A stretch of 64,000 nucleotides of DNA. Origin: Rhizophlyctis rosea (lineage: Eukaryota > Chytridiomycota > Chytridiomycetes > Rhizophlyctidales > Rhizophlyctidaceae). The stretch lies in the NCBI GenBank assembly GCA_027596075.1, contig JADGJC010000035.1, positions 124,993 through 188,992 of the forward strand. Direction: 5' to 3'. Shown in pieces: positions 31,312 to 41,366 of this stretch (positions are counted from its first letter, which is position 1; each line of letters begins with the position of its first letter). A program made the position numbers and the translations under genes. The notes beneath the pieces are model-generated. The model worked only from the letters and a program-made list of their open reading frames with translations, was not told the origin of the DNA and ran no database searches.

Positions 31312-33568
31312 TCATTGGAGCAAGCACTTCTCCGTCCTGTCTTGACGCTTCCGAACCCGACGCGCCGCCTTCAAGTCATCCAAAGCTTGAATCGTGAGAA
31401 AGTGTTCCGCTCCCAACACCCGCTTACACCCTTCCGCAACTTCCCCAAACAGCTCTTCCCCCTTCCCAAAATTTCCCAATACCATGTTGACGGTTCCTAA
31501 ACAGTTGGCGGTAAGCAAGGTGTCCGGATCATCCCTCCCCAATGCCCGTCTCTGCCGATTCAAACAATCCACAAAGGTCCGTTCCGCCTTCTCATTTTTC
31601 CCCTGGTACATGTACGCCCTCCCCAATTCCTAGAGACATTTCAACGTTCCCCTATGATTCTCACCAAGCACTCGCTGCCTCCTCTGGAAACAATCGAGAA
31701 ACACCGGTTCCGCCTTCCCATACATCTCGGCTTCCGAGTAAAGTTATCCCAAGCTGTACAGACTGTTCAACACGTCCGGATGATCCTTTCCAAGTACCCG
31801 TTGGCCCCTCTGTAAGCTTTCGAGGATGTATTGTTCTGACTTCTCGTGATGTCCGTGAGTGCCGTACAGCACACCGATGTTGGTCAGGCATATCAGCGTT
31901 GTCTCATGATCGTCCCCAAGTGCCCGCCTCATCCTTTCCAAACAAGCCATGTACAATCCTTCCGCCTTATCGAAATCCTCTTGGCTCTGGTATACTCCGG
32001 CCAGGTTCATGAGAGTCAGAAGTGTGTCCGGATGATCTTCCCCAAGCCCTCGCCTCCTTCGCTCTAAACAGTCCTTATAGAGATCTTCCGCCTTCTCATA
32101 CTCCTCATTATCAGCATATGCGGCAGCCAAGTTATGCATCGAAGTCACTGTCGAAGGGTGATCGTCTCCCCGGAGCAACCTATTCCCTTCCAATTCATCC
32201 GCCTCAAGGAGAAGCGTCCCTTTGTTCAAGCGACTGGAGGGCATCCCAGCTCGGCCGTTACGGGAATTTCGCATCCCTGTATCATCTTCCCCGACCAACT
32301 CCACGTACAGCTCTTCTGCCATCCGGTGTTTCCCCTGTTTGGTATACAGTTCTGCCAACTCTTGCGCCACGACTCCATAAGCCGGATGACCCCACCGATA
32401 CATCTGCTCCGCCCTCTCCAGTGCATCAACATAGAACTCTTCGGCCTTATCGTACCTCCCTTGATCATCATACAACTTTGCTAAATCGTGGATGGATTCC
32501 AACGTTTCGTCATCACCCTCCCCAAACGCCAACCTCCTCCTCTCCAAACACTCCTGCAACATGAAGTCCGCCTTGTGGTACTCCCCTCGCCTACGGTACG
32601 ACAACCCTAATTCGCTAAGAGTTCTCAGCGTGTCCCGATGGTCCGGCCCAAGCACTCGTCTTTGCATCTCCAAGCAACTGACAAACAATGGTTCCGCTTC
32701 CTCCGGCATGCCCTGGTCTTGATACAACTTTGCAAGACTATACTGACACCGCCCCAACTCCGTTTCATCCCCTCCCTCAGCCACAACACGCATATGGGAC
32801 TCGAGTCCCCCGACCATCCATTGGAACAGAAGCGCCAGCACCATCCGATCAAGTTTAGCAAACCCAACCGTCCCGCACCGCCCTCCTGATCTCTGCCAAA
32901 TCTTCCGCCACAGTCGCTTCACTATTCTCCGATTTGACGGACGCGATCGTCTCATAAAACACGCCCGGATCAAACTGCAGCTCCCGGCGAAAAGCGGATA
33001 TCTGGTTTGGAGGAAGGGCGATATCGAATTGGGATTTGGTATCGGCGCATGCGAAGAGTTCGTACACGCACCAGGCGCGGGTGAGCGTGATTGGGGCATC
33101 CCACGGCGTGAGAATCATCAGGACGTGGCCTACGGCCGAGATGGTGTTGGTGAAGGTGGTGCGCAACCATTTGGCTTCGATTTTTTGTCTGTTGTGTTGA
33201 GGGAGGGAGAAGAGGTCGAACCAGAGGATGGGGTCAGGAGCGTCTTGCTGGTCGCGGAAGAAGGTGGTGATGGCGTCCACTACGTCGAGAAAGGTGTATT
33301 GCCAGGTATGGCTGATGAACCAGTTGGCTTTGGAGGTGGTTGATGGCGAGTCGATGGCTAGATGGTCGCAAAGTGACTTATCGGTGGCTGTCAAAGGCTT
33401 GACGAACTTTTCGCAGACCTCTCCCGTCGTCTGGTTGGGGAAGACGTCACGGCCGCCGTATTGGTTTATAAAGGTGTCGAAGTACGATAAGCGGACGCCC
33501 GAAAGACGTGGTGGCTCAGCTTGAGTGGTCTCAATGACCGGATTGACGTGTGTGTTAGGGCCTGGCAT
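31312..33568 (-). pseudogene. TIR-like domain + kinesin-light-chain TPR protein, broken
   Basis: Residues 1-237 (ATG 33568-33566) form a TIR-like domain: ANWFISHTWQYTFLDVVDAI, ILWFDLFSLPQHN, HVLMILTPWDAPITL and TRAWCVYELF; the last corresponds to the Trp-Cys-x-x-Glu region of TIR NADases. About ten TPRs of the KLC/NPHP3 type follow (AEPLFVSCLEMQRRVLGPDH and similar). The TIR frame stops at about 32855, while the TPR frame enters one base out of step near 32887 (RRAVRD then TVGFAKLDRM). In the TPRs, TAA (about 31750) and TAG (about 31632) interrupt otherwise continuous repeats. Frameshift plus two nonsense codons indicate a recent pseudogene. An intact copy would resemble an innate-immunity or non-self-recognition receptor. 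Confidence 0.75.
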
Positions 33569-34224
33569 TTTCTGCTATGGAGAGAGTTCATTCCGTTCAG
33601 CCATTATGCCAGGCGGTGCACTGTGACGGGGACCAAGACTTACTGTAAGACTTTTTCCGTGTCAACTGGGATGTGAATGTACACTTCCCAAACAAAAAGA
33701 TTGCCGGAAATACCTAAAGGCCTTGTTGAGGTGGCATTTCATATGCAGTTGGGCCAGAATGGCCAAAGTCCAGACCTCCCAGATCGGAGGAAATGGAGGA
33801 TGGCTTATCATGATGAGATGCTTTAAGGAACCATCAAGTCCACCCGTGGGCTTCATGGATACAAAGGTATCCGTAGCGATGGACGCAGGTCCCATTGCCC
33901 ATCTCCTCCATCCCGGAGACTCGCAACTCTCGCACTACTCGCTGAGTCCAGTTTGGCGCGTCGGGCCAATCCGTCAAAATTCAAAGTGCCAGCTCCCTTC
34001 CAAAGTTCCAACACCAGCCCTTGTCAGCCACTTCAGCCTTCCCGACTTTGGCTGCGCGTTACCCCTCGACTCCTTGACCCCTTTCGCCGTTTCGTTTGGC
34101 TTTTGGCTTGGCCACTGGGTGACATCTTACCTGCTCCACACCAAGCCCCTCACGTCTGCCAATGAATGTTTGGAGAGTCATAAGAGTCCGATATAGAAGC
34201 AACTCCAGTAATCCCGAACATCAG
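33569..34224. other. Intergenic
   Basis: No gene is supported. The plus-strand frame at 33723 has no recognisable protein content. Confidence 0.4.
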
Positions 34225-34335
34225 CAGGAAGAGGAGGTTGATTGGGGGTGGGGTTGAAGAGAAGGATCACTAGTTTTGTTGGTTCTGAAAATGGTTGAAG
34301 AAAAGACGGGCGAAGCATTTGTATTTATGACAATC
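34225..34335 (+). repeat. Duplicated fragment of the 27.8-kb gene's 3' end
   Basis: GAAAATGGTTGA followed by AGACGGGCGAAGCATTTGTA (34288-34327) repeats 30209-30250, and upstream bases (GAGAAGGATCACTAG against GAGAAAGATCCATCG) also align. The copy no longer encodes the same C-terminus. Confidence 0.6.
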
Positions 34336-34833
34336 GAATAAATCCCCCGTGCACTGTTGTGACCGAAACTTCAAAACCCGGCAAAGCGGATGATGACGAT
34401 CATGTCTATTGCCTGTTCTTTCCGTTGAGGCACAGCTAGTCCACCATGGAACCAGAATGATGAAATCCTTTCCACCTGTTCCCAATCTCAGATTGTTGTC
34501 AAGACATAAAGCGGTGAATTGTTTCTGGGCCATTCGTGCGACAGTAATGGAAGTGTACAGGAATTACAGCAACATGGCATAACAAGACCGGAAATAGATT
34601 GCGGTTCCATACAAATTAAATACAGAATGTCAAAAGCACAGTACAATATTCGAAACGTTTCCAATGAAAAATACATGGAGCTCAAAATCATATGCACCGC
34701 AACGTCCTCCTCCTACCAGCACACAGTTAAAGAACAAGTTAGTTCCTTTCAAACGACGTCATCATCACGAAGCAAACAAAATACTCAGCTTCACAATGCA
34801 TGAACCACAGCTCATCTCGACCAGAGACTTGAC
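34336..34833. other. Intergenic
   Basis: A/T-richer sequence with no feature seen. Confidence 0.4.
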
Positions 34834-34911
34834 AGCAAGGACTTCCAGGCGCGATGATCGACAACGTACACAAGGTACGTTCCCTCTCACCTCGGTCCCG
34901 GTAGCCCTGCA
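34834..34911 (-). ncRNA. Structured-RNA family, copy 9
   Basis: Inner stem AACGTAC/GTACGTT (7 bp); P2 GGTGA/TCATC; outer stem GCAGGG/CCTTGC with G.U. Confidence 0.48.
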
Positions 34912-35128
34912 CTCGTTCATGGCCCTCGCACCATGATAAACCTTGCTGTCCAAACTTGTGGAGACGATGAGAACATTGATGGGGCTTCTTGTTGTCTTTG
35001 AGAGGGATAATGCGGGATAAGAGGAAGTTTGTAGTGATTGATTTGAGAGAAGGTGGTAGGTGGCGGTGGGAGGTGCTCAGAGACTTTGCTGGCCTTAGCG
35101 GTTGGTGCTGGAAGGTCCGCAAACGACA

Positions 35129-35243
35129 GGAGCAGGAGCCTCCGAGCGCGATGAGCGACGACGACACATAAAGTGTCGTCCCCTCTCACCTCGGTCCGGT
35201 GGCCCTGCCCCCATCACTGCCATTTTGTTGCAGGCAGGCGAAA
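35129..35243 (-). ncRNA. Structured-RNA family, copy 10
   Basis: Read on the minus strand: outer stem GGGGCAGG/CCTGCTCC (one G.U), P2 GGTGAG/CTCATC, inner stem GACGACAC/GTGTCGTC (8 bp). The upstream hairpin CTGCC/GGCAG (35237-35217) is preceded by GGTTTCGC. Main hairpin 35129-35211. Confidence 0.52.
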
Positions 35244-35335
35244 CCTTGGTTGTGCACTTGTCCGGGATGGGAAGGAGGTTTTGGTGGATGTTGCTTTGGT
35301 GTCCGTGTTAATGCTGACGGTTCGCGAACGACGGG

Positions 35336-35446
35336 AGCAGGAGCCTCCGGCGCGATGAGCGACGACGCACATAAAGTGTGTCCCCTCTCATCACGGTCCA
35401 GTGACCCTGCCCACGTCACTGCCGTATTACTGCGGGCAGGCGAAAC
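35336..35446 (-). ncRNA. Structured-RNA family, copy 11
   Basis: P2 GATGAG/CTCATC (Watson-Crick variant of copy 10), inner stem GACACAC/GTGCGTC with one mismatch, upstream hairpin CTGCC/GGCAG (35441-35421) preceded by GGTTTCGC. Main hairpin 35336-35414. Confidence 0.5.
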
Positions 35447-35770
35447 CTTGATGACCTATCACGGAAGATAGAAGGCTCTTGTGTCGTGGTAGAGACTTGT
35501 TGCGAATGGAGAGGCGGCGAGGAAGGGGGAGAGGATGGGGAGACCGTCGAGGGATATGGTCCGACGCAGGGCGGCATGGAAAGTTGATGGCACAGGCAAC
35601 GTGGGTGGTTGGTGGGTTGGGATTCCGGGGGAGGTTGGTGGAAGTTGCCGAGCGAACAGACGCATAGTGCGGAAGGTGGCATCTGCTGGAGTAAGTTAAT
35701 GAATGGTTGTCGCGAAAGCTTTGAACTTGGTGATAGACGTACCTTATGTGGCCAATTCAAAGTTTCCCCC
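35447..35770. other. Spacer inside RNA cluster 2
   Basis: No feature found. Frames here are unrelated to known proteins. Confidence 0.35.
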
Positions 35771-35884
35771 GGACAGAAGCAGAAGCCTCCGCGCGATGAG
35801 CTACGACGTACCGAAGTACGTCCCATCTCACCTCGGTCAGTGGCCCCGCTCCTGTCCCCCAACAACAACCGCAGTCGTCTGCGG
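35771..35884 (-). ncRNA. Structured-RNA family, copy 12
   Basis: Outer stem GGACAGGAGC/GCTTCTGTCC (10 bp, one G.U), P2 GGTGAG/CTCATC, inner stem GACGTAC-TTCG-GTACGTC. The upstream hairpin CCGCAG/CTGCGG lies at 35884-35869. Main hairpin 35771-35857. Confidence 0.55.
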
Positions 35885-35929
35885 TCGTGCTGGTGGGAGT
35901 TCTTGTAGGTGGGGGTAGACGTTTCGCAT

Positions 35930-36044
35930 GGATAGAAGGAGGGGCCTCCGCGCGATGAGCCACGACGCACCGGAATGCGTCCCGTCTCACCTCGGTCAGT
36001 GGCCCCACTTCCATCCACCACCAACAACCGACAGTCGTCTGCGG
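35930..36044 (-). ncRNA. Structured-RNA family, copy 13
   Basis: Outer stem GGATGGAAG/CTTCTATCC (one G.U) plus GGGGCC/GGCCCC; P2 GGTGAG/CTCATC; inner stem GACGCA/TGCGTC. The upstream hairpin CCGCAG/CTGTCGG has one bulge. Main hairpin 35930-36016. Confidence 0.55.
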
Positions 36045-36212
36045 TATTGGTGGGGCGAAGTCTTGGTGTCTTGAAGTCGGCTTGAGCAGAATGTGGGTGC
36101 CGGTCAGGTTATGGAGTTCGAAGAATCTTGCGACGTGTCGAACTTTGTTGAAGGGTGTGGGTTGCGGGTGTGGTGCAGGTGTAGTTACGGCTGCTCGAAG
36201 GATAGCTCGCGA

Positions 36213-36298
36213 GGGTAACGGCAAAACCTCCGGCGCAATGATCGACAACGCACAAAGGTGCGTTCCCTCTCACCACGGTCCAGTGGTCGCCGTCACCC
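36213..36298 (-). ncRNA. Structured-RNA family, copy 14
   Basis: Outer stem GGGTGACGGC/GCCGTTACCC (10 bp, one G.U), inner stem AACGCAC/GTGCGTT, P2 GGTGA/TCATT. Flanking GATAGC/GCTATC could extend the pairing. Confidence 0.53.
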
Positions 36299-36401
36299 GC
36301 TATCGGTATCCAACGTGAAATGTCGGTACCGATAGAAGCGAGCTCTTGAAGGTGTTGTTGCAGTTACCGTATGTTGTTGGTGCCAGCTGGGACGTTTGCG
36401 T

Positions 36402-36524
36402 GGGTAAGGGCAAACCACCGGCGCGATGAACGACGATGCACCGAAGTGCATCCCCTTCCACCTCGGTCCAGTGGATGCCCTTACCCGCTGCCTCAGATTG
36501 GCACCGGAGTGCCAAAAGCGGCAG
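36402..36524 (-). ncRNA. Structured-RNA family, copy 15
   Basis: Outer stem GGGTAAGGGC/GCCCTTACCC (10 bp, perfect), P2 GGTGGA/TTCATC (co-varied with GGTGAG/CTCATC), inner stem GATGCAC-TTCG-GTGCATC. The upstream CTGCC/GGCAG stem encloses GGCACTCCGGTGCC (36524-36488). Main hairpin 36402-36486. Confidence 0.57.
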
Positions 36525-37655
36525 GGCAAACACTTGAGTTCCCTCTTGAGCTGGAGTGGCAGGTGGGAAGCCGCTTGTTCGAGTCTTGAGTTGTTGTGAA
36601 GGGTGTTGGCCATGTGCGGGATCCTGTCAAAGCAAGAAAGATTAGACGAATGGTTACAGTGTTTCGCCACCAGCAGTCAGCACACCATTTTGTTTCCCAC
36701 TGAAGGCATATCTATTAGTGGCACGTATGCTATGGGGGAGACTTGAGGGTGGCATGGTTGCATACCAGATTGACGAATGGCGGTGTGGGAAACTGGGAAT
36801 ATGTTTGGGAGGGAAAGAGAGCCTAGACTCGAGTCGAGTCTGTGACCCTGGGTCGTTGCCGATCCCTGAGGCTTGTGGGAGGCTTGAAGACTTCCAACCA
36901 ATGAATCGATGTCAATCAGCCGTGCCACGAACTGCATGCGCCATCATGGCACAGTATGGCTTGGAATTTGCGATCGCATCGCCGATAAATATGTCCCTCG
37001 CCACTGGTACATCCAATCGAATCCCAAAAATCGTGCAGGACGGTCCCGCCTTCGCCTCCCGCACCGAATGCCTGAAAATGGGTAATAGTACTCACTTATA
37101 AGCCCTCAATATGCATGACAACAGCAGAGTGAGACAGATCGGTGGGCGCGAAAGTACAGCCACTTGCCGCTGTCCCTGGGTGGAAGCGAAGCAAAACCCT
37201 TTCGCAACCTTGAACCCTTGCAAGAGAGAAATAGACCCGCCAAAAGTCATATTCTTTGATGTAGTCTGTCTTGTATGAACAGACTTCAGCTTTGATTCAT
37301 TGTCGAACATGTCATCATCAGGTCATGTCAGCTTTGAATCTGATGTCAAAATGTAAACCTTCCTTCCGTTTGCGAAGGACATCTGAGCAAACATGAAGTG
37401 GCGTCAGAAGACATGAATAACTGAGAGCTGCCGCATTCAGCAGTAACACAATGGTACAGCCCTGTCAAACCCTGGACAATGAGCTTAAATCTTGACGACG
37501 GTGCAAGAAACCCCAACAGCTTATTTCTCGTGCGACAAAGACTGTGGATGTAACAGTAGCCCGAAACTGGGAATCGTCAATTCTGTCAAATATATAAGAT
37601 CTGCAGTGTGCTGTGCAAAATGTGTCTGTCAAGTCCTTGGACCCCTCGTGTAAAC
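36525..37655. other. Intergenic, with TATA box of next gene
   Basis: No gene is supported in this 1.1-kb stretch. TATATAAG at 37588-37595 is the likely TATA element of the gene starting at 37656. Confidence 0.45.
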
Positions 37656-38872
37656 ATGTTGCGCGTAAACCCCGACGCGTCTTATGGCGGCGACGTCATC
37701 GTTGAAGGCCCGTCAAAACGCCTCGTTCTCACAAAGATTCCGAAACGTATCGACGGAAAACTGTTGGTCGGCTACAAAAGCGTCAAACTCGTTGAACTAT
37801 TCGTGAGCCCTGACTACGCGAGAGCGTTTAAATCGGACCGGGTTACGATGACTAATCGTAAGGGGCAGACGGAGTTCTCGTTGGAGATTGTTTTTGATGA
37901 TGGGGATTTGGGGGATTTGGTCTTTGGGGAGGAGTTTTGGAAGGGAGTGGAGGCGTTGAAGGGTGTCGATGCGGTTTTGGAGATCGTGGAGGGAGGGAGT
38001 GAAGAAAGGGAAGAGGGGTGGGAGTTTGACATGTTCCCGGACACCGTGCTGGCGCCTTCAATGATCGGGAAGAAAGCAAAGAAGAAGGGTTAGTTCTCAT
38101 TGCGCATCATGGTCTTGTATGATTTCCTCAGGCTCCCGCTCCTCAGAACATAATCTTGCCATTGCGGATGGCAGTCCGCGGCAAATCAAGTTCGAACCTC
38201 CAATCTCCAAAGCCGGTCATCGCCTCATTGAGAGGCTCCGGAAGGAGTACCATTTGGAGGGAGGATGGACGCGCACGAGGGCAGCGTTCATACTTTCACA
38301 CCGTCGGGACGACGAGAAAGTGACGAGCGCGCTTGACGCTTTGCACGAAGAGTTGGAAAATTGGCCCGCCACGACATCAGAGGTGCGCATGGCTTGATTT
38401 TGTTGCATCGTGGGGAACCGTGCCAATATCCATTCATTTAGCCGTTCGAACTTATCCGTGTGACCTTCCCGAGTCGGAACGACCGCCTACCGAGCGGACA
38501 CCTTGGTGAAGAAGGGAAGGAGGAGGAAGTTGGGGATGAGGAAGTTGGGACGCAGCTGACGGGAGAGGGTGGGGAAGGTTATGAGGGTTTGGATGGTGGG
38601 GCCGATGGAAAGACCGATGATGGGGCGGGCGAAGTTGATTCGGGGCAGTAAGTTATGAGAAGGGTGCGTCGATGAGGTGGATGCGAAACTAATCTATGAC
38701 TTGCTCCAGGATTGATGGCGCCAACGGCAGCGGCGAGGCGTCCCTTCCTCCCTCCTCGTTGCCCACGGAGAAAGGCAAAAGCAAACGCTCCATCAGCGAT
38801 GATGCCGAAGAGCCCACGGCGAAACGAAGGGCTACAGGAGGGGGGAGCGGGGAAGGAGTTGGGAGAGAATGA
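37656..38872 (+). CDS. Orphan-family protein, intact member
   Basis: Four exons; intact paralogue of the broken copy at 22.4-23.4 kb. Exon 1 gives MLRVNPDASYGGDVIVEGPS, LLVGYKSVKLVELFVSPDY and FDDGDLGDLVFGEEFWKG, a beta-rich domain. Exon 2 gives EPPISKAGHRLIERLRKEYH and FILSHRRDDEKVTSALDALH. Exon 3 gives PFELIRVTFPSRNDRLPSG and an acidic Gly-rich stretch. Exon 4 gives KGKSKRSISDDAEEPTAKRR, a bipartite nuclear-signal-like motif, TGA at 38870-38872. The start at 37656 is preferred over an in-frame ATG at 37608 because TATATAAG (37588) would place transcription start near 37620. The function is unknown; the conserved SHRRDD and FGE blocks may matter. Confidence 0.68.
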
Positions 38873-39600
38873 AGGGAGTAGGACTATTGTGCTGGAGACG
38901 CATTGGTGAAGGAACTATATTAGCAGCAGTATGAATAGCGAACGTAGCTGTAAGCAATTGTAAATTGCGAGATTCTAAGAGAACAAAACAGCTCCGACAC
39001 TCACAAGCTAAGGCGTCGAAAGTAGTGTGTTTCACAATTGCAAAAAAACCAAAATGTTTGCTACATTAGGCAATGAACTTCTTGAACATATTGACAATAA
39101 ATTGATGGTCCAAGGACTGGAATCTGAGATCCTGCCAATGTGTGAGCCGATAAATATGGGTCCAGAGTAGGTGAGTACGACTGAGGGGAAACAAATACAG
39201 GAAGGGGCGATGTCTTCCATTTTACCATAAGTATTGGGGTCCCGACTCCGGAGTGGGGCTGTACGTCATTAGTGTCATTTAGTGATTCGTGACTTTGCGC
39301 AGTAGCTATCATGTATGTCTATTATGTCTACTTATCCAAGGGCCCAAGGGAACAACAGACAGACCTTGCACGACGTGCAGCGCCAGCTGCTGTGCCACAA
39401 ATGACGGGGGGACATGACACATCACCAGGCCAGGTCCGTCTCTTCCGGACAAGCTCACCACCTCTCTCTTTCTTCCTAACTTTCCTCATTCTACAAGTTC
39501 TACACTTCTCCACCACACACCTGAACAATTTTAAAGACCTCACAAACAACCCAACCAAAACCTACTCGCCAGAACCCACGTATCAAAACCCCACTACACA
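38873..39600. other. Intergenic
   Basis: No gene seen. The 3' part is pyrimidine-rich and serves as the leader/promoter of the next gene. Confidence 0.4.
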
Positions 39601-40341
39601 ATGTCTCAGGCACAGCATGCCCCCACACCGTCCTACTACATCCGGCGCCTCATCACCCTCACAAAAACCCGCCCCTCCGGTCTGAAGCCCTCCTCATTCG
39701 GATACCAACACAACGGGCTCAAGACAGTCGCTACCAACTGTAGTACTATAGCTTCAAAGTGGGTACAGAGACACTGCGAACGCACATCTCCCAGCGGGAC
39801 GGCAGGCTGGAAAGTCAGTATGATGGGTATGGACGTCGAGTTCAGCAAGTCCACCGGCCGCGCCAAAGCTCTCCTCCTCGCCATCCCATCTGGCCATACA
39901 CTGGTATACCACTCCCCAAACGAAGTATACCCCAACGCCATCCGCCGCCTCCTCGCAACACCGAAAGTCGTCAAGATTGGAAACGAAATCGCATGCGATG
40001 CCCAAAAACTCCGACAAGTTGGCATGACGGAAATCAACGGCATCCTAGACATATGGACCCTCGTGCAACTTCACGAAGAAGATAAAGGTCATAATGTACC
40101 TGCCGACAATATTGGTTTGGAGTTGATGGCCAAGCGGTATCTTGGATTTCGTATCAAGGACGGCTTCAGCGGCAACTGGGGCCCGGACGACGCTCTCTCG
40201 GATTCGGCGATACAGTACGCGGCGCTTGACGCGTTTGCGAGTTTGGAGGTGTTTCGTTTCTTGCATAACGGACTTTCGGCCGCCGCGCAACGCACTTACA
40301 AGCAGATGGCGAGGACGCAGATCGCGGCTGCGCGTCGATGA
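39601..40341 (+). CDS. WRN/RNase D-type 3'-5' exonuclease domain protein
   Basis: Single-exon protein of 246 residues with a complete DnaQ-like (DEDDy) exonuclease core. Motif I is MMGMDVEFSK (Asp, Glu), motif II VKIGNEIACDAQKL (Asp), and motif III DSAIQYAALDAFASLEVF (Tyr and Asp). Motif III Tyr-x3-Asp places it in the DEDDy group with WRN exonuclease and RNase D. No helicase or HRDC domain is attached. It probably trims DNA or RNA 3' ends; the substrate cannot be told from sequence. No targeting signal is evident. The start codon lies in an A/C-rich context (ACACAATG). Confidence 0.85.
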   Translation: MSQAQHAPTPSYYIRRLITLTKTRPSGLKPSSFGYQHNGLKTVATNCSTIASKWVQRHCERTSPSGTAGWKVSMMGMDVEFSKSTGRAKALLLAIPSGHTLVYHSPNEVYPNAIRRLLATPKVVKIGNEIACDAQKLRQVGMTEINGILDIWTLVQLHEEDKGHNVPADNIGLELMAKRYLGFRIKDGFSGNWGPDDALSDSAIQYAALDAFASLEVFRFLHNGLSAAAQRTYKQMARTQIAAARR

Positions 40342-41366
40342 GTGGTGAGGGGGGTTGAGAGTTTTTTGGTGGTTTTGGTGGGACGGGTTTTGTTGACATT
40401 GTAGAGAGTTTTGTAAATATTTTGAGTTTGAGGAGTTTATTCTTTCTGTACAAATATACACCTGTGAAGGCGAGTGAAGCTAGTTAGCTCCCGCCGAGTT
40501 TGATGTCAAACCCGATTGCCTTGAAATATTGATTGTTATTTTCCAAGTGGTGTGGAAGAGATGGTGTTTCAGGCAAAGTGAGGGAGATTGGTGGAAACCC
40601 TTACGGACAAGAGCGGAAAGCTCGTCTGCTTCTGCAAATCAACAAAAGGGAAACAGAATGTTCTTCCCTTTCCTACAGAAGTTCTTTATTCTCCTTTGAA
40701 CTGACAGCTTTACGAAGCATTGACCATGATAGGGCACAGATGGCATGTTCCATGCACATGTTTTGAGAACCCTTCCTAAAATATCAAAATTGTCGACGGC
40801 AGTACCCGCCTCACCACTTGTCATTGCCTCCCTCAATCTTTAGTATACTTTCGATAACAAATTTCCCAACTCAAAACGACGGAACTGACGGCAAGCAGAC
40901 GTGAATCCGGAGTGACCATAATTGCATGAATTACATGTACCGACATTGCGGTCGTACTCTTAGTTGTCGAGATGGCATGGTGGGGTTGTTGACGGTAGCG
41001 GAAGCTAGTTATGACGCAGAATGCGGGCTTTGACGTAAATGCCGAGGATGGTGTATTCAGCGAGGTTGGCGTTATAATGAATATGGTACCGGCTGGAGCA
41101 GGTAATCATATAGAGGGATACAATAACTGATATGCTACACATATTGATGGCGGTAAACTTTGTTCTTCAGATTCTGGTATGCACAGAATATATTTGGGCT
41201 TTGGGTGGTGGCCCGGGGGCACAGTCAAAGATGCCGTGCCACCAAATGTGGACAAGTCACCAAAACGTTGCGACAAGGATATAAATATTTGCCCAACATC
41301 CATGGTGCCCCCAACAGAAACTTCAAAAAGTCCGCAACCACCTGTCATTGTAAGAACAAAACACCA
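40342..41366. other. Intergenic, about 1 kb
   Basis: No gene or RNA seen. It ends in a TATA-like ATATAAATA (about 41279-41287), 80 bp before the RtcB-like start. Confidence 0.45.

Noticed and set aside
31620..31760. Stop-codon reassignment (TAA/TAG read as sense) to explain in-frame stops here and at 23217
   Set aside because: Intact genes in the window end normally at TAA or TAG (UBTD-like, cyclophilin, LPMO-like) with non-coding sequence after them, and the affected genes also carry frameshifts.
32855..33099. Intron or programmed frameshift joining the TIR-like and TPR parts
   Set aside because: No GT-AG pair gives the expected joint and no slippery site with pseudoknot is visible; further stops downstream favour a pseudogene.
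35416..36027. 203-residue minus-strand open frame with repeated GATDRGE / RRGSSRGG motifs, and similar frames across both arrays
   Set aside because: The repeats are simply the translated conserved loops of the RNA elements; the frame is not kept between copies.
23814..36524. Hammerhead or twister ribozyme identity for the RNA family
   Set aside because: The hammerhead CUGANGA/GAAA core and the twister core are absent; the conserved loops do not match either.
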